Counted from the stretch's first letter, positions 27,128 to 36,201 are shown. The stretch is DNA of 64,000 bases from Sphingobacteriaceae bacterium DW12 (GCA_000783305.1 JROE01000005.1:395080-459079), one strand, 5' to 3'. Numbers and translations are program-made. The notes: a model not told the origin generated them from the sequence alone.

Positions 27128-28051
27128 ATGCTTAATCACAAAATTGAAGGTTTAATATCCGCACCCTTCACACCTTTTCATGCAAATGGTGAATTGAATT
27201 TGGAATTGATTCCCGAATATTATCAATCCTTGAAACGCAATGATGTCAAGGGCGCATTTATTTGTGGGTCTACTGGAGAGGGAGTTGCACTCACTTTTGA
27301 CGAAAAAGTGAGTGTGTTGAAAGCTTGGACAAGCCTAACGAAAGACGATACAGAATTTGTGTTGATGATGTTTTTGGGCGGCACCAACGTAAAGGAATGT
27401 AGGGAATTAGCGATTATTGCAGAACAAGAAGGCGCAGATGCAATTTCATTTACCTCTCCCTTTTATTTTAAACCTGCGAATGTCACTCAATTGGCTAAGT
27501 GTTGTGCCGTCGTTGCTGAGGCCGCTCCCAATACCGCATTCTATTACTACCATATTCCCGTATTAACTGGTGGTAATTACGCCATGCTTGATTTGCTCAA
27601 AGAAGTGGAATCAATAGCCCCTACATTCAAGGGGATTAAATATACCCATGAAGACTTTATGGATTTCTTGTCCTGTTTGAATTACAAGAATAAAAAGTAT
27701 GATATGCTTTGGGGGCGAGACGAAAATATGTTGTCTTCATTGGTCTTGGGAAGCAAGGGTGCTGTAGGAAGTACATACAATTATGCAGCTCCACTCTATC
27801 ATGCACTAATTTCGGCTTTTGAGGCGGGAGATTTTGACAAAGCCAATGAATTACAACAGAAAGCAATTGATATGATTACCTTATTAGGTAAATACGGTGG
27901 TATCGCGACGGGCAAAGCCTATATGAAGTTAATTGAGCTAGATTGTGGAGAGTTTAGACTGCCCGTACGCAATATGGAAGCTGAGGCTTTCCTACAATTT
28001 CGGCAAGACGTTAAGGCCTTGGGATTTCAGAATTTCAACTCCACAACTTAA
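27128..28051 (+). CDS. nanA: N-acetylneuraminate lyase (DHDPS/NAL family)
   Basis: A 307-residue class I aldolase that splits Neu5Ac into ManNAc and pyruvate in the cytoplasm. The carboxylate-binding GSTGE is at residues 47-51, the Tyr block FYYYHIP around 138-144 and the Schiff-base lysine K171 in FKGIKYTHED. These match NAL rather than dihydrodipicolinate synthase, and the setting next to a sialidase, a mutarotase and an epimerase fixes the substrate. Homologues in Bacteroides are called NanL. Confidence 0.92.
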   Translation: MLNHKIEGLISAPFTPFHANGELNLELIPEYYQSLKRNDVKGAFICGSTGEGVALTFDEKVSVLKAWTSLTKDDTEFVLMMFLGGTNVKECRELAIIAEQEGADAISFTSPFYFKPANVTQLAKCCAVVAEAAPNTAFYYYHIPVLTGGNYAMLDLLKEVESIAPTFKGIKYTHEDFMDFLSCLNYKNKKYDMLWGRDENMLSSLVLGSKGAVGSTYNYAAPLYHALISAFEAGDFDKANELQQKAIDMITLLGKYGGIATGKAYMKLIELDCGEFRLPVRNMEAEAFLQFRQDVKALGFQNFNSTT

Positions 28052-28061
28052 AGCACATCGT

Positions 28062-29198
28062 ATGAAATCTCTCACACTACTTTCCAGCTTGATGGTATTT
28101 GCAATGGTCCCATTAATAAGTAAATCTCAGGAGCATGGTGCTGTCATCGACTGGTCCATTGGGCTCGAGTTGCCTCGTCAACAGGGAATGCCGCACAAAG
28201 GGTTGGCAGGTCCACTGGTAGGTGTTCAAGATGATTTTTTGTGTATAGGAGGAGGAGCGAATTTTCCATTGCAGATGCCCTGGGAGGGTGGAAGCAAAGA
28301 GTATCATCGTGATTTCTTTATCTACAAACAACATGCAGGTCAAGTACGGTTTGTCCAAAGCCTGCTTTTGCCATTTTCTTGGGCATATGGCGCCAGTGTG
28401 AGCTCTTCAAATGGAATCTTCATCCTCGGAGGCGAGAATGAAACAGGATTATTGTCCTCCTGCTATATTTTGAAATATGACCCTGTTAGGAAAGCTCTCG
28501 AACTGCAAGAACTTCCGGCCCTTCCGTTTGCCATTACCAATGCCGGAGCATCCATTGTAGGAGACCATCTGTATCTAGCGGGAGGTGAGCTACAAGAGGG
28601 GGTTTCTAACGCATTATATGTTTTGAATCTTAAAAAGACAGCTCTAGGGTGGGTACATGTTGCTGATTTGCCTTATGAGGTGTCCCATCTTCAACTCCTT
28701 TCCGATCGTCATGCACTGTATTTAGTAGGCGGTCGCAAGAGAAACCTCGGCATGGTAAGCGACATCTATGATGGTCTTTGGAAATTCGATCTTAAGACGC
28801 ACCAGTGGAAAGCATTACAATCTATGCCTCAAAAATCGGCGGCAGGTACGGCTCTTTTGCTCTCTGACGGAGGTCTTTGGGTATTCAGCGGGGACGATGG
28901 GAGCACCTTTGGAAAAGTAGAGACCCTTCTTGCTTCCATATCCATGGAAGCAGATTCGGTCAAAAGAGCTGATTTAATCAAACAAAAAAATCTCATGCAG
29001 GAACAACATCCTGGTTTTGGGCAGCAAATATGGCGTTATGATTTCAAACGGAATGTCTGGGATAAAGCTGGCGAATTGCCCACTAAGGGGCCGGTCACCA
29101 CTACCGCTGTGCGATGGGGAAAACACGTTGTTATTCCAAGTGGAGAGATAAAAGCAGGTGTACGGACAGCAAAAATAATTTGTGGTCAACTTCAATAA
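28062..29198 (+). CDS. nanM: N-acetylneuraminate epimerase (mutarotase), periplasmic
   Basis: A protein of 378 residues starting MKSLTLLSSL with a signal peptide (to about residue 22). The mature part is a Kelch-type beta-propeller (repeat pieces FILGGENETG, HLYLAGGELQEG, YLVGGRKRNLG, LWVFSGDDG), the fold of NanM and of the cyclically permuted mutarotases of Bacteroidota. It speeds conversion of alpha- to beta-Neu5Ac in the periplasm so the transporter can use sugar released by sialidase. The frame extends upstream to 27945 inside nanA, but that start would bury the signal peptide. Confidence 0.88.
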   Translation: MKSLTLLSSLMVFAMVPLISKSQEHGAVIDWSIGLELPRQQGMPHKGLAGPLVGVQDDFLCIGGGANFPLQMPWEGGSKEYHRDFFIYKQHAGQVRFVQSLLLPFSWAYGASVSSSNGIFILGGENETGLLSSCYILKYDPVRKALELQELPALPFAITNAGASIVGDHLYLAGGELQEGVSNALYVLNLKKTALGWVHVADLPYEVSHLQLLSDRHALYLVGGRKRNLGMVSDIYDGLWKFDLKTHQWKALQSMPQKSAAGTALLLSDGGLWVFSGDDGSTFGKVETLLASISMEADSVKRADLIKQKNLMQEQHPGFGQQIWRYDFKRNVWDKAGELPTKGPVTTTAVRWGKHVVIPSGEIKAGVRTAKIICGQLQ

Positions 29199-29225
29199 GA
29201 ATCACTAATCTATAAACTAAAGAAG

Positions 29226-30464
29226 ATGATAAAGTCATTAAGTACAAAAAAATATTACCCTTGGATTGTGGTTGCCCTCCTGTGGATTGTTGCGTTGCTC
29301 AACTATTTGGATCGGCAGATGCTATCCACTATGCGTCCTGCGATGGAAATCGACATTGCAGAACTCCGTATGGCGACTAATTTTGGATACTTAATGGCTA
29401 TCTTTCTTTGGATTTATGGGCTGATGAGTCCTGTTGCAGGAGTGATTGCTGACAAGATTAACCGTAAATGGTTGATCGTTGGTAGCTTGTTCGTTTGGTC
29501 GGCGGTTACCTTCGGAATGGGATTTGCCACTACCTATAATCAGCTCTATGTATTAAGAGCGATCATGGGCGTGAGTGAGGCACTTTATATTCCGGCAGGT
29601 CTGTCGCTCATAGCTGATTATCATTCGGATAAGACCAGGTCTTTGGCGGTAGGGATTCACATGACTGGGCTCTACTTTGGACAAGCTCTCGGTGGGTTTG
29701 GAGCCACGGTCGCCGCAAATTATTCTTGGCATTTGACCTTTAAAATTTTTGGACTTGTCGGCATCATTTATGCGTTTGTACTTGTTTTTACCTTGTTCGA
29801 GACACGTAGTCATACCAAAGCCGTGACGGATACAGCCCCCAGCGTTCCGTTATGGAAAGGTTTCTCCGTATTGCTATCTAATATCTCTTTTTGGGTGATA
29901 CTACTTTATTTTGCTGCCCCTAGTTTACCTGGATGGGCGACAAAAAATTGGCTGCCTACACTCTTTGCTGACAATCTCAATATACCCATGACCCAAGCAG
30001 GTCCCTTATCGACGATGACTATTGCCATATCCTCCTTTTTAGGGGTGATTCTTGGGGGCATATTATCCGATAGATGGGTGCAAAAGAATAAAAAGGGCAG
30101 GATTTATACCAGTGCTATAGGACTAGGATTGACTATACCTGCCCTTTTTTTAATTGGCTATGGTAACCAAGTTTGGACCATCGTAGCCGCCGGGTTGACG
30201 TTTGGCTTTGGTTTTGGCATGTTCGACGCCAATAATATGCCCATCCTCTGCCAGTTTGTGTCTCCTAAGTACAGAGCCACGGCCTATGGAACGATGAATA
30301 TGGTAGGCGTGATGGCCGGAGCGTACATTACAAGGGCTTTGGGTGCATCGGCAGACTCTGGCCGTTTGGGACGTGATTTTGCATTGCTGGCCATTGTTGT
30401 GTTTGTGGTATTGATTATCCAATTGGCTGTTTTAAAACCTAGAGAATACGAAGCGGTTGAATAG
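29226..30464 (+). CDS. nanT: MFS transporter, probable sialic acid permease
   Basis: A 412-residue inner-membrane carrier with about 12 membrane helices. The opening NYLDRQMLSTMRPAM, the loop DKINRKWLIVGSLFVWS and the mid-loop LSDRWVQKNKKGR are typical of the anion:cation symporter branch of the MFS. It follows nanM by 27 bp within the nan cluster, so it likely brings Neu5Ac across the inner membrane by proton symport. The gene symbol rests on context; the substrate is inferred. Confidence 0.85.
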   Translation: MIKSLSTKKYYPWIVVALLWIVALLNYLDRQMLSTMRPAMEIDIAELRMATNFGYLMAIFLWIYGLMSPVAGVIADKINRKWLIVGSLFVWSAVTFGMGFATTYNQLYVLRAIMGVSEALYIPAGLSLIADYHSDKTRSLAVGIHMTGLYFGQALGGFGATVAANYSWHLTFKIFGLVGIIYAFVLVFTLFETRSHTKAVTDTAPSVPLWKGFSVLLSNISFWVILLYFAAPSLPGWATKNWLPTLFADNLNIPMTQAGPLSTMTIAISSFLGVILGGILSDRWVQKNKKGRIYTSAIGLGLTIPALFLIGYGNQVWTIVAAGLTFGFGFGMFDANNMPILCQFVSPKYRATAYGTMNMVGVMAGAYITRALGASADSGRLGRDFALLAIVVFVVLIIQLAVLKPREYEAVE

Positions 30465-30614
30465 CACATTATGATTTCTAGAGCCGATGGAAAGCCTAGG
30501 ATAGGCACAAAGACACGGGGATGGTTGGTTTGTCTACGGGGATAGAACATTCGCTAATTTAGAAAATGAAGCAGATGTCCCTGTTTCCACTTTTAACTTT
30601 AATATAAAAGAATA

Positions 30615-31802
30615 ATGTACGATACTAAGGAATTGGAAGCGTTAGCTTCTTTTTATAAAAATCAGCTTCTAAATGACACCGTGCCCTTTTGGTTTCCACG
30701 GTCATACGATACCGAATTTGGAGGGTATCTCCTTATGCGTGACGCCGACGGCTCATTGATTGATACTGACAAAGCGGTGTGGATTCAAGGTCGGGCATGT
30801 TGGCTTTTAGCCACCTTATATAATACAGTAGCTCCTAATCCGGAGTGGCTTGAGGGCGCCCGATTGGGCTATGAATTCCTTCGTAACAAATGTTTTGATG
30901 CTAGTGGTAAAATGTACTTTCATGTAGATCGACAAGGTACCCCCATTCGCATGCGCCGATATTTCTTTTCGGAGACTTTTGCAGTAATTGCTTTTGCAGC
31001 CTATGCAAAGGCATCAGGAGACCAAGAGGCTGCTCGATTGGCTAGAGAAATCTTTGGTGTTTGTATGGAATATGCCAATGGATCGAGGACCATGACTTCC
31101 AAATTTGAAAACACACGTCCCAGTAAAGGTATTGGGATTCCCATGATTATGATCAATACTGCACAGCAATTACGTGAGACCATTGGAGATGAAAGATGTG
31201 ATTCAGCTATACGACATTGGATAGCTGAAATTGAGCACAACTTTGTCAAGGATGATTTGCGTTGCGTGATGGAACAAGTAGCATCCGATGGTAGTATCAT
31301 CGATCATATCGACGGTAGGACACTCAATCCTGGACATGCCATCGAAGGTGCTTGGTTTATCCTGCATGAAGCAAGGTATCGGGGTAATGATTCTCATCTA
31401 ATCGATTTGGGTTGCCGTATGTTGGATTATATGTGGGATAGGGGATGGGATCAAGAACACGGCGGAATATTGTATTTTAGAGACGTATTTGGTAAGCCAG
31501 TGCAAGAATATTGGCAGGATATGAAGTTTTGGTGGCCTCAGAACGAAGCCATTATAGCCACACTTTTAGCTTATTTGATGACGGGCGACCAGAAATATGC
31601 CGAGCGACATAAAATGATTCATGACTATGCATATACCCATTTCCATGATCCTGAACATGGCGAGTGGTTTGGCTATTTGCATCGAGATGGACAGCTTGCA
31701 CAGACCGCCAAAGGCAACCTGTTTAAAGGGCCTTTTCATCTGCCAAGACAAGAATGGTATTGTTTACAAATATTAAATGAATTTTTAACAAACAACGTAT
31801 AG
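30615..31802 (+). CDS. nanE: N-acylglucosamine 2-epimerase (AGE family)
   Basis: A 395-residue (alpha/alpha)6-barrel enzyme of the AGE/renin-binding-protein family, which interconverts ManNAc and GlcNAc. Typical segments are AVWIQGRACWLLATLYN, the active-site region NPGHAIEGAWFILHEARYRG and DMKFWWPQNEAIIATLLAYL. In Bacteroides a gene of this type replaces the NanK kinase/NanE-P epimerase route of E. coli: ManNAc becomes GlcNAc, which is then phosphorylated by a separate kinase not seen here. It is 2 bp from the sialidase gene. The 150-bp gap before it could hold an extra promoter, but I see no clear one. Confidence 0.9.
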   Translation: MYDTKELEALASFYKNQLLNDTVPFWFPRSYDTEFGGYLLMRDADGSLIDTDKAVWIQGRACWLLATLYNTVAPNPEWLEGARLGYEFLRNKCFDASGKMYFHVDRQGTPIRMRRYFFSETFAVIAFAAYAKASGDQEAARLAREIFGVCMEYANGSRTMTSKFENTRPSKGIGIPMIMINTAQQLRETIGDERCDSAIRHWIAEIEHNFVKDDLRCVMEQVASDGSIIDHIDGRTLNPGHAIEGAWFILHEARYRGNDSHLIDLGCRMLDYMWDRGWDQEHGGILYFRDVFGKPVQEYWQDMKFWWPQNEAIIATLLAYLMTGDQKYAERHKMIHDYAYTHFHDPEHGEWFGYLHRDGQLAQTAKGNLFKGPFHLPRQEWYCLQILNEFLTNNV

Positions 31803-31804
31803 AT

Positions 31805-32965
31805 ATGAAGAAATCCATCTCAGCATTACTGGGACTTACCCTGCTAGCTACCAGTTTGACGGCACAAGAGACCGTCGTTTTTAAGTCAGGTGATGACGGT
31901 TACGCCAGTTACCGTATACCCGCAATAATCAAGAACAAACAGGGTGAACTATTAGCTTTTTCCGAAGGACGAGTCGATCATTCCGGTGACTATGGAAATG
32001 TGGATATCGTCTATAAAATTAGTGCGGACAATGGAAAGACATGGGGAAAGCTTCAAGTAGCTGCTGACTATGATAAATTGCAAGCTGGAAATGCTGCACC
32101 GGTGGTTGATCTTTTAGATCCTCAGTATCCACAAGGACGTATCTTTCTGTTCTACAATACCGGCAATAACCATGAAGGCGAGGTGAGGAAAGGGAATGGC
32201 CTCCGAGAGCTCTGGTATATCACCTCGACTGATGGAGGGAGGACTTGGTCCGAAGCAGTGAATATCACTACACAAGCGCATCGTCCAAAGCAACCACAAA
32301 TTAATGCCGAGTATAATTTTGAACAAGATTGGAGAGCTTATGCCAATACACCTGGACACGGTTTGCAATTTGATTCAGGTACTTATAAGGGACGTCTCTA
32401 TATTCCTGCCAACCACTCTGCAGGTGTACCCAAGTCAGCGGGGCGGGACTACTATGCACATGCATACTATTCAGATGATCACGGTAAGAGTTTCAAGCTA
32501 GCGGAGACCATCACTTTTGAAGGAGGCAATGAGACCATGGCTGCTCAGATATCCAAGGATGGACTGTATATGAATACCCGCAATCAACAGGGCAATGTCA
32601 GGAATCGTATTGTATCCTACTCCAGTGATGGAGGGGTGACATGGGATACTACTTTTTACGATAAAAATCTTCCCGATCCAGTCAATCAAGGCAGTACATT
32701 ATCTTGGAAAGAAGGAAATAAATATATCCTGGCAGTATGCAATGCCGCCGATCAAAAAGATAGGAATAATCTGACATTACGGGTTTCCAAAAATCAAGGC
32801 AAGGATTGGTATTCTAATAAAGTTGTCGCCAAAGCACCTGAGGGATACAAGGGGTCTTTTTCTGCCTATTCGGATATCGTGAAAATTGGTAAAAAGAAGA
32901 TAGGTGTATTATACGAAAAAGATGATTACAAAGAGATTGTATTTGTTCCTGTAGCTTACAAGTAA
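31805..32965 (+). CDS. nanH: secreted exo-alpha-sialidase (GH33)
   Basis: A 386-residue enzyme with a signal peptide (to about residue 20). It shows the Arg-containing YRIPAII motif (the FRIP box) near residue 38, the EGR segment, and five Asp-box-like repeats: SADNGKTW, STDGGRTW, YSDDHGKS, SSDGGVTW and a degenerate SKNQGKDW. These define a six-bladed GH33 propeller that removes terminal sialic acid. There is no extra carbohydrate-binding domain. As last enzyme of the nan operon it feeds the uptake genes. Location (periplasm or outer face) is not decided; no lipobox is visible. Confidence 0.93.
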   Translation: MKKSISALLGLTLLATSLTAQETVVFKSGDDGYASYRIPAIIKNKQGELLAFSEGRVDHSGDYGNVDIVYKISADNGKTWGKLQVAADYDKLQAGNAAPVVDLLDPQYPQGRIFLFYNTGNNHEGEVRKGNGLRELWYITSTDGGRTWSEAVNITTQAHRPKQPQINAEYNFEQDWRAYANTPGHGLQFDSGTYKGRLYIPANHSAGVPKSAGRDYYAHAYYSDDHGKSFKLAETITFEGGNETMAAQISKDGLYMNTRNQQGNVRNRIVSYSSDGGVTWDTTFYDKNLPDPVNQGSTLSWKEGNKYILAVCNAADQKDRNNLTLRVSKNQGKDWYSNKVVAKAPEGYKGSFSAYSDIVKIGKKKIGVLYEKDDYKEIVFVPVAYK

Positions 32966-32981
32966 GATTCCTAAGATAGCA

Positions 32982-33116
32982 TTGACTACGATACTCGGTA
33001 TGATTGCCTTGTGGATGATTTACCTTGGCGTGAAAGCAGACTTATTACCTCCTGTATTGACAGGTTTCGGATTTCTCGTAATCGGTGCTTTATTGATGCT
33101 TCGTGCAAAGAAATAA
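32982..33116 (+). CDS. possible small membrane protein after nanH
   Basis: A short frame right behind nanH that encodes two hydrophobic stretches (TTILGMIALWMIYLGV and PPVLTGFGFLVIGALLML) ending in RAKK. An ATG exists at 33000 (38 residues) and a TTG at 32982 (44 residues); the frame is open back to the nanH stop. A terminator follows 2 bp after the stop, which supports the frame being the last member of the operon. No family recognised; it could be chance. Confidence 0.5.
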   Translation: MTTILGMIALWMIYLGVKADLLPPVLTGFGFLVIGALLMLRAKK

Positions 33117-33117
33117 A

Positions 33118-33172
33118 GGGGGGTGTCTCCTCTGTTTTTTGAAAAACAAAAGCAGAGGACATGCCCTTTTTT
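33118..33172 (+). terminator. terminator of the sialic acid operon
   Basis: An imperfect hairpin (GGGTGTCTCCTCTG region at 33121-33134 pairing with AGCAGAGGACATGCCC at about 33151-33166) is followed by a run of six T at 33167-33172. Confidence 0.7.
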
Positions 33173-33277
33173 GTCCCTATCAAAGGGAGTGCAAGATATT
33201 TCCGCTATTCGATGTTTTTTCACTTCGATATTAAACTTCGACCACAAAAATACATCTTACTATGTAAACGGTAGCAT

Positions 33278-33919
33278 ATGAGAAAGATCTTTTTATTGAT
33301 GGTGTTATGGTGTAGTTTGAGCGTGGTATTTGCCCAACACGGCCGCGTTGAAACAGATATCTTCGGGAATTTGGATTATATTTCTAAGGATGGCAAATAC
33401 ACTGCCACGCTCGAAAAGAATATTTTTGATGATTTAACTTTTACCGACAGCAAGAATAACGAAGTCGTCTACGAGAAGAAATACTTGGATCGTACCTATC
33501 CAGGCATCCGTCAAAATAAGAAAATGAAAACCGACATATTCTATGAATTGTTGCGTCAAAATAGAAAGTCCGAAGGCTACCGGGCCAAGTATCAAATTGA
33601 TATTTTTAATAAGCTTATCATCGAAGATAATAGAGGATACAAATTGGAAGAGGGAAAAGATATTTTTGGGCATGATAGTTTTGAGGAGGAAATCAATGGA
33701 GAGAAAATTTCCGTAAAGCGAAATATACATGGCGATCTTGAATTCACCTCCGGCAAAGATAAGGCCTCTCTAAAGAAAGATATTTTTGATAAGTGGATTT
33801 ATGAGGATAGTATTGGCAATCGCTTTCAATTTGGTGAACGGACTTGGACCCGACTGATTCGTAAATTTCGTACCGATGAAAATATCTTTAGAATCCTGAT
33901 CGATCAATATTTTTTCTAA
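33278..33919 (+). CDS. secreted protein of [DN]-I-F repeats, unknown function
   Basis: A 213-residue protein with a signal peptide (cut near residue 19, VVFA-QHG). The mature part repeats a short motif [DN]-I-[FH]-x-[DNHK]-x-x-x-[FYI] at residues 27, 48, 86, 108, 128, 149, 168 and 202. The usual spacing is 19-22 residues, with two wider steps. Each unit reads as a strand-turn-strand with charged turns (KDGKY, SKNNE, IGNRF), suggesting a beta-solenoid or open sheet. No catalytic motif, lipobox or known domain is recognised. It stands alone between the nan operon and the next PUL. Confidence 0.7.
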   Translation: MRKIFLLMVLWCSLSVVFAQHGRVETDIFGNLDYISKDGKYTATLEKNIFDDLTFTDSKNNEVVYEKKYLDRTYPGIRQNKKMKTDIFYELLRQNRKSEGYRAKYQIDIFNKLIIEDNRGYKLEEGKDIFGHDSFEEEINGEKISVKRNIHGDLEFTSGKDKASLKKDIFDKWIYEDSIGNRFQFGERTWTRLIRKFRTDENIFRILIDQYFF

Positions 33920-34255
33920 ATAACCTCTATTTTAAGCACTTTTTTGACTTATTACACCGTTAATGCGTTAATATGGTTGTTCTCCTCACGAACAAGTATT
34001 TTATTTTCATAGTGTTTGATAAGCAGATTGTACTTGTAGAGTTGTACGCGCAATGTGCCATTTATTCCTTTCTTCAGCTTTTTAAGTAAATGATTCCATC
34101 ATATTGTTTCCAAATCTCGATCTCTCATCAAAAAAAAGTGAAAAATTGAGTAATCACGATTGAATTTGTATCTTGTTGAACTTTTATAAACGAGTACCAA
34201 CAATAAACCTATTGCCCACAGGCGCCAAATAGTAAGTAATTCAATACGTTTCGAT
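33920..34255. other. gene-free region upstream of an ECF sigma gene
   Basis: No coding frame is supported. The DNA is A+T-rich and should hold the promoter of the sigma/anti-sigma pair. I found only near matches to the -7 element (TGAATTTG around 34161), so no promoter is called. Confidence 0.45.
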
Positions 34256-34819
34256 ATGTCCATATTCCAAGAAAGTACAGACGAAGAATTAGTTTCTTTA
34301 CTGAAAGAAGGAAATGAACATGCTTTTTCTATGATTTATCAAAGACATTGGAGGAGATTATTCGTGATTGCCAGTCAAAAGATAAATTCATTTGAGGAGG
34401 CCGAAGAAATTGTGCAAGATATATTTTTCAGCTTATGGACACGTCGTATGAATCTCGAAATTCAGGGTAATCTGTCCAACTATCTATCTGTATCTGTTAA
34501 GTATCGAGTTATTCGTGTACTTGATAAGCATTATCGGCATCGGAATTATCTCAATTCATTGGTCGATACGTCACTGGTAGATGATTCAACTCAAGAAAAC
34601 CTGCTGTTTGAAGAATTGCGCGGACAGTTATCAAAATACATAGATGAGTTGCCTGAAAAATGTCGATTAGTCTTTCAGCTGAGTCGTGAACAAGGATATT
34701 CCCAAAAAGATATTGCCAAAGAATTGAATATTTCAGAGAAAACCGTAGAGACACATCTAGGTAAGGCTCGTAAATATTTGCGCTCGCGTTTGGCCCATTT
34801 CTTTCAAATTCTTTTATAA
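34256..34819 (+). CDS. ECF RNA polymerase sigma factor (PUL-associated)
   Basis: A 187-residue sigma-70 of the Bacteroidota ECF type. Region 2 (AFSMIYQRHWRRLF, AEEIVQDIFFSLWTRR) and region 4 (LPEKCRLVFQLSREQGYSQKDIAKELNISEKTVETHLGKARKYLR) are intact. It is followed 63 bp later by its FecR anti-sigma factor. In this circuit an STN-type SusC senses ligand, FecR releases sigma, and sigma transcribes the SusC/SusD genes. Confidence 0.92.
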   Translation: MSIFQESTDEELVSLLKEGNEHAFSMIYQRHWRRLFVIASQKINSFEEAEEIVQDIFFSLWTRRMNLEIQGNLSNYLSVSVKYRVIRVLDKHYRHRNYLNSLVDTSLVDDSTQENLLFEELRGQLSKYIDELPEKCRLVFQLSREQGYSQKDIAKELNISEKTVETHLGKARKYLRSRLAHFFQILL

Positions 34820-34882
34820 ATTTTTCATTTTGGACTAATGGATTTTTACACCTAGTGATACATAGATGTAAAGAGCCTCATT

Positions 34883-36043
34883 ATGAAAGATCGATTTTAC
34901 TACGAATACCTCGCCTCTAAATGGTTGGATGGCCGTATTACCCAACAGGAAAAGGATGAATTTTCGGCGTGGTATGCTATGTTGAATCAAGAAGAATTGC
35001 AAGTACCTGCTTCTTTTGCGAAGAATGAGGAAGAGTTGAATCGACGTATGTTCGAGCACATTACCAAAAAGATCCATCCCGTACATCAGTTGCCCCAACC
35101 AAGAAAAGTTTCTACTACTGTATGGGTAGGTCTTGCCGCATCACTTTTGCTCATAGCATTAATAAGCGCATTATGGAAATCTAGCTATTCAGCTAAAGAA
35201 AGTCTCCACGCACATTCGGTCGTAGAACCCGGAGGTCCCAAGGCTTTGTTGACCCTTTCAAACGGTAGTGTAATAGACTTGGATAGTATTGTCAACGGAA
35301 GTTTTGTTGAGGATGATGGCATCATCATAGAAAAAGATACCGATGGCCAACTGATTTATAGATTGGCTAGTGGCGGGACTGATGAAGCAACCTACGCATT
35401 CAATACAATCAGTACCCCTAGAGGAGGCGAATACAAAATTGTTCTTCCCGATGGATCCCGCGTATGGCTCAATGCAGCATCGTCATTGCGTTACCCTTTG
35501 ATATTTAATGCTGACCGTCGAGAAGTCGAGCTTCTAGAGGGAGAGGCTTATTTTGAGATAAATAAATCGATACGATCCCAAAAAAATATTCCGTTTATTG
35601 TCCATGCTCAGGAACAAGAACTTGAGGTATTGGGTACGAGGTTTAATATCAATACCTATCTCCATACGCAAGTTTTTACCACTTTGATTGAAGGATCGGT
35701 TAAGGCAGGCTTTAAACAGTCTACACAACGTCAATTTTTGAAGCCAGGACAGCAGTTGCATTTAAATGCAAAGTCAAATACAACTTCTATTTCTGATGTA
35801 TCCCTAGACCCCATATTGGCCTGGAAAGATGGATTATTCTACTTTGAAAATGCAAGTTTGGAAGTTGTTCTTGACGAATTTTCACGCTGGTATGATATTG
35901 ATATCGAAATCAAAGATAAAACTAAAAAATACAATTTCTTTGGTAAGATACCACGTAACACCAATCTGTCTACAGCATTAGCCATATTAAGAACGACTGG
36001 CGTTGACTATAAAATGGAAAAAAGAAAACTGATTATATACTAA
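34883..36043 (+). CDS. FecR-family anti-sigma factor
   Basis: A 386-residue single-pass inner-membrane protein. The cytoplasmic N-terminus binds sigma (KWLDGRITQQEKDEF), one membrane helix spans about residues 79-98, and the periplasmic FecR domain has the signature TPRGGEYKIVLPDGSRVWLNAASSLRYP. The C-terminal STN-like domain (LEVVLDEFSRWYDIDIEI) is present, as usual in Bacteroidota FecR. Transduces the signal from the SusC protein encoded next. Confidence 0.93.
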   Translation: MKDRFYYEYLASKWLDGRITQQEKDEFSAWYAMLNQEELQVPASFAKNEEELNRRMFEHITKKIHPVHQLPQPRKVSTTVWVGLAASLLLIALISALWKSSYSAKESLHAHSVVEPGGPKALLTLSNGSVIDLDSIVNGSFVEDDGIIIEKDTDGQLIYRLASGGTDEATYAFNTISTPRGGEYKIVLPDGSRVWLNAASSLRYPLIFNADRREVELLEGEAYFEINKSIRSQKNIPFIVHAQEQELEVLGTRFNINTYLHTQVFTTLIEGSVKAGFKQSTQRQFLKPGQQLHLNAKSNTTSISDVSLDPILAWKDGLFYFENASLEVVLDEFSRWYDIDIEIKDKTKKYNFFGKIPRNTNLSTALAILRTTGVDYKMEKRKLIIY

Positions 36044-36099
36044 CCTAAATCAACATTATATGGAAGAAACAAAGAATATATAAGAAGGCTAAAAGGCCA

Positions 36100-36156
36100 G
36101 GTGTGCAGCAACACACCCGGCGTTGTCTTGGCCCATTTCCCTCTTTGTAAAAAGAG
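36100..36156 (+). repeat. two hairpins between fecR and susC
   Basis: The first hairpin is a 6-bp stem GGTGTG (36100-36105) with CACACC (36112-36117). The second is CTCTTT (36141-36146) with AAAGAG (36151-36156), followed by a short T-run (36159-36162), terminator-like. They lie in the 158-bp gap and could attenuate transcription or insulate the regulator mRNA from the abundant susC mRNA. Confidence 0.45.
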
Positions 36157-36201
36157 AGTTTTATCGAAGAATAAATTTATAAACCAAAACTTTTCAAAAA
36201 T

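Noticed and set aside
27945..28061. Longer start for nanM within the nanA gene
   Set aside because: It would overlap nanA by more than 100 bp and place the signal peptide inside the protein; the ATG at 28062 gives a clean signal.
33278..33919. MORN or YwqK-type repeat assignment for the [DN]-I-F repeat protein
   Set aside because: The spacing is near 20 residues, but the conserved Gly/Tyr pattern of MORN repeats is absent.
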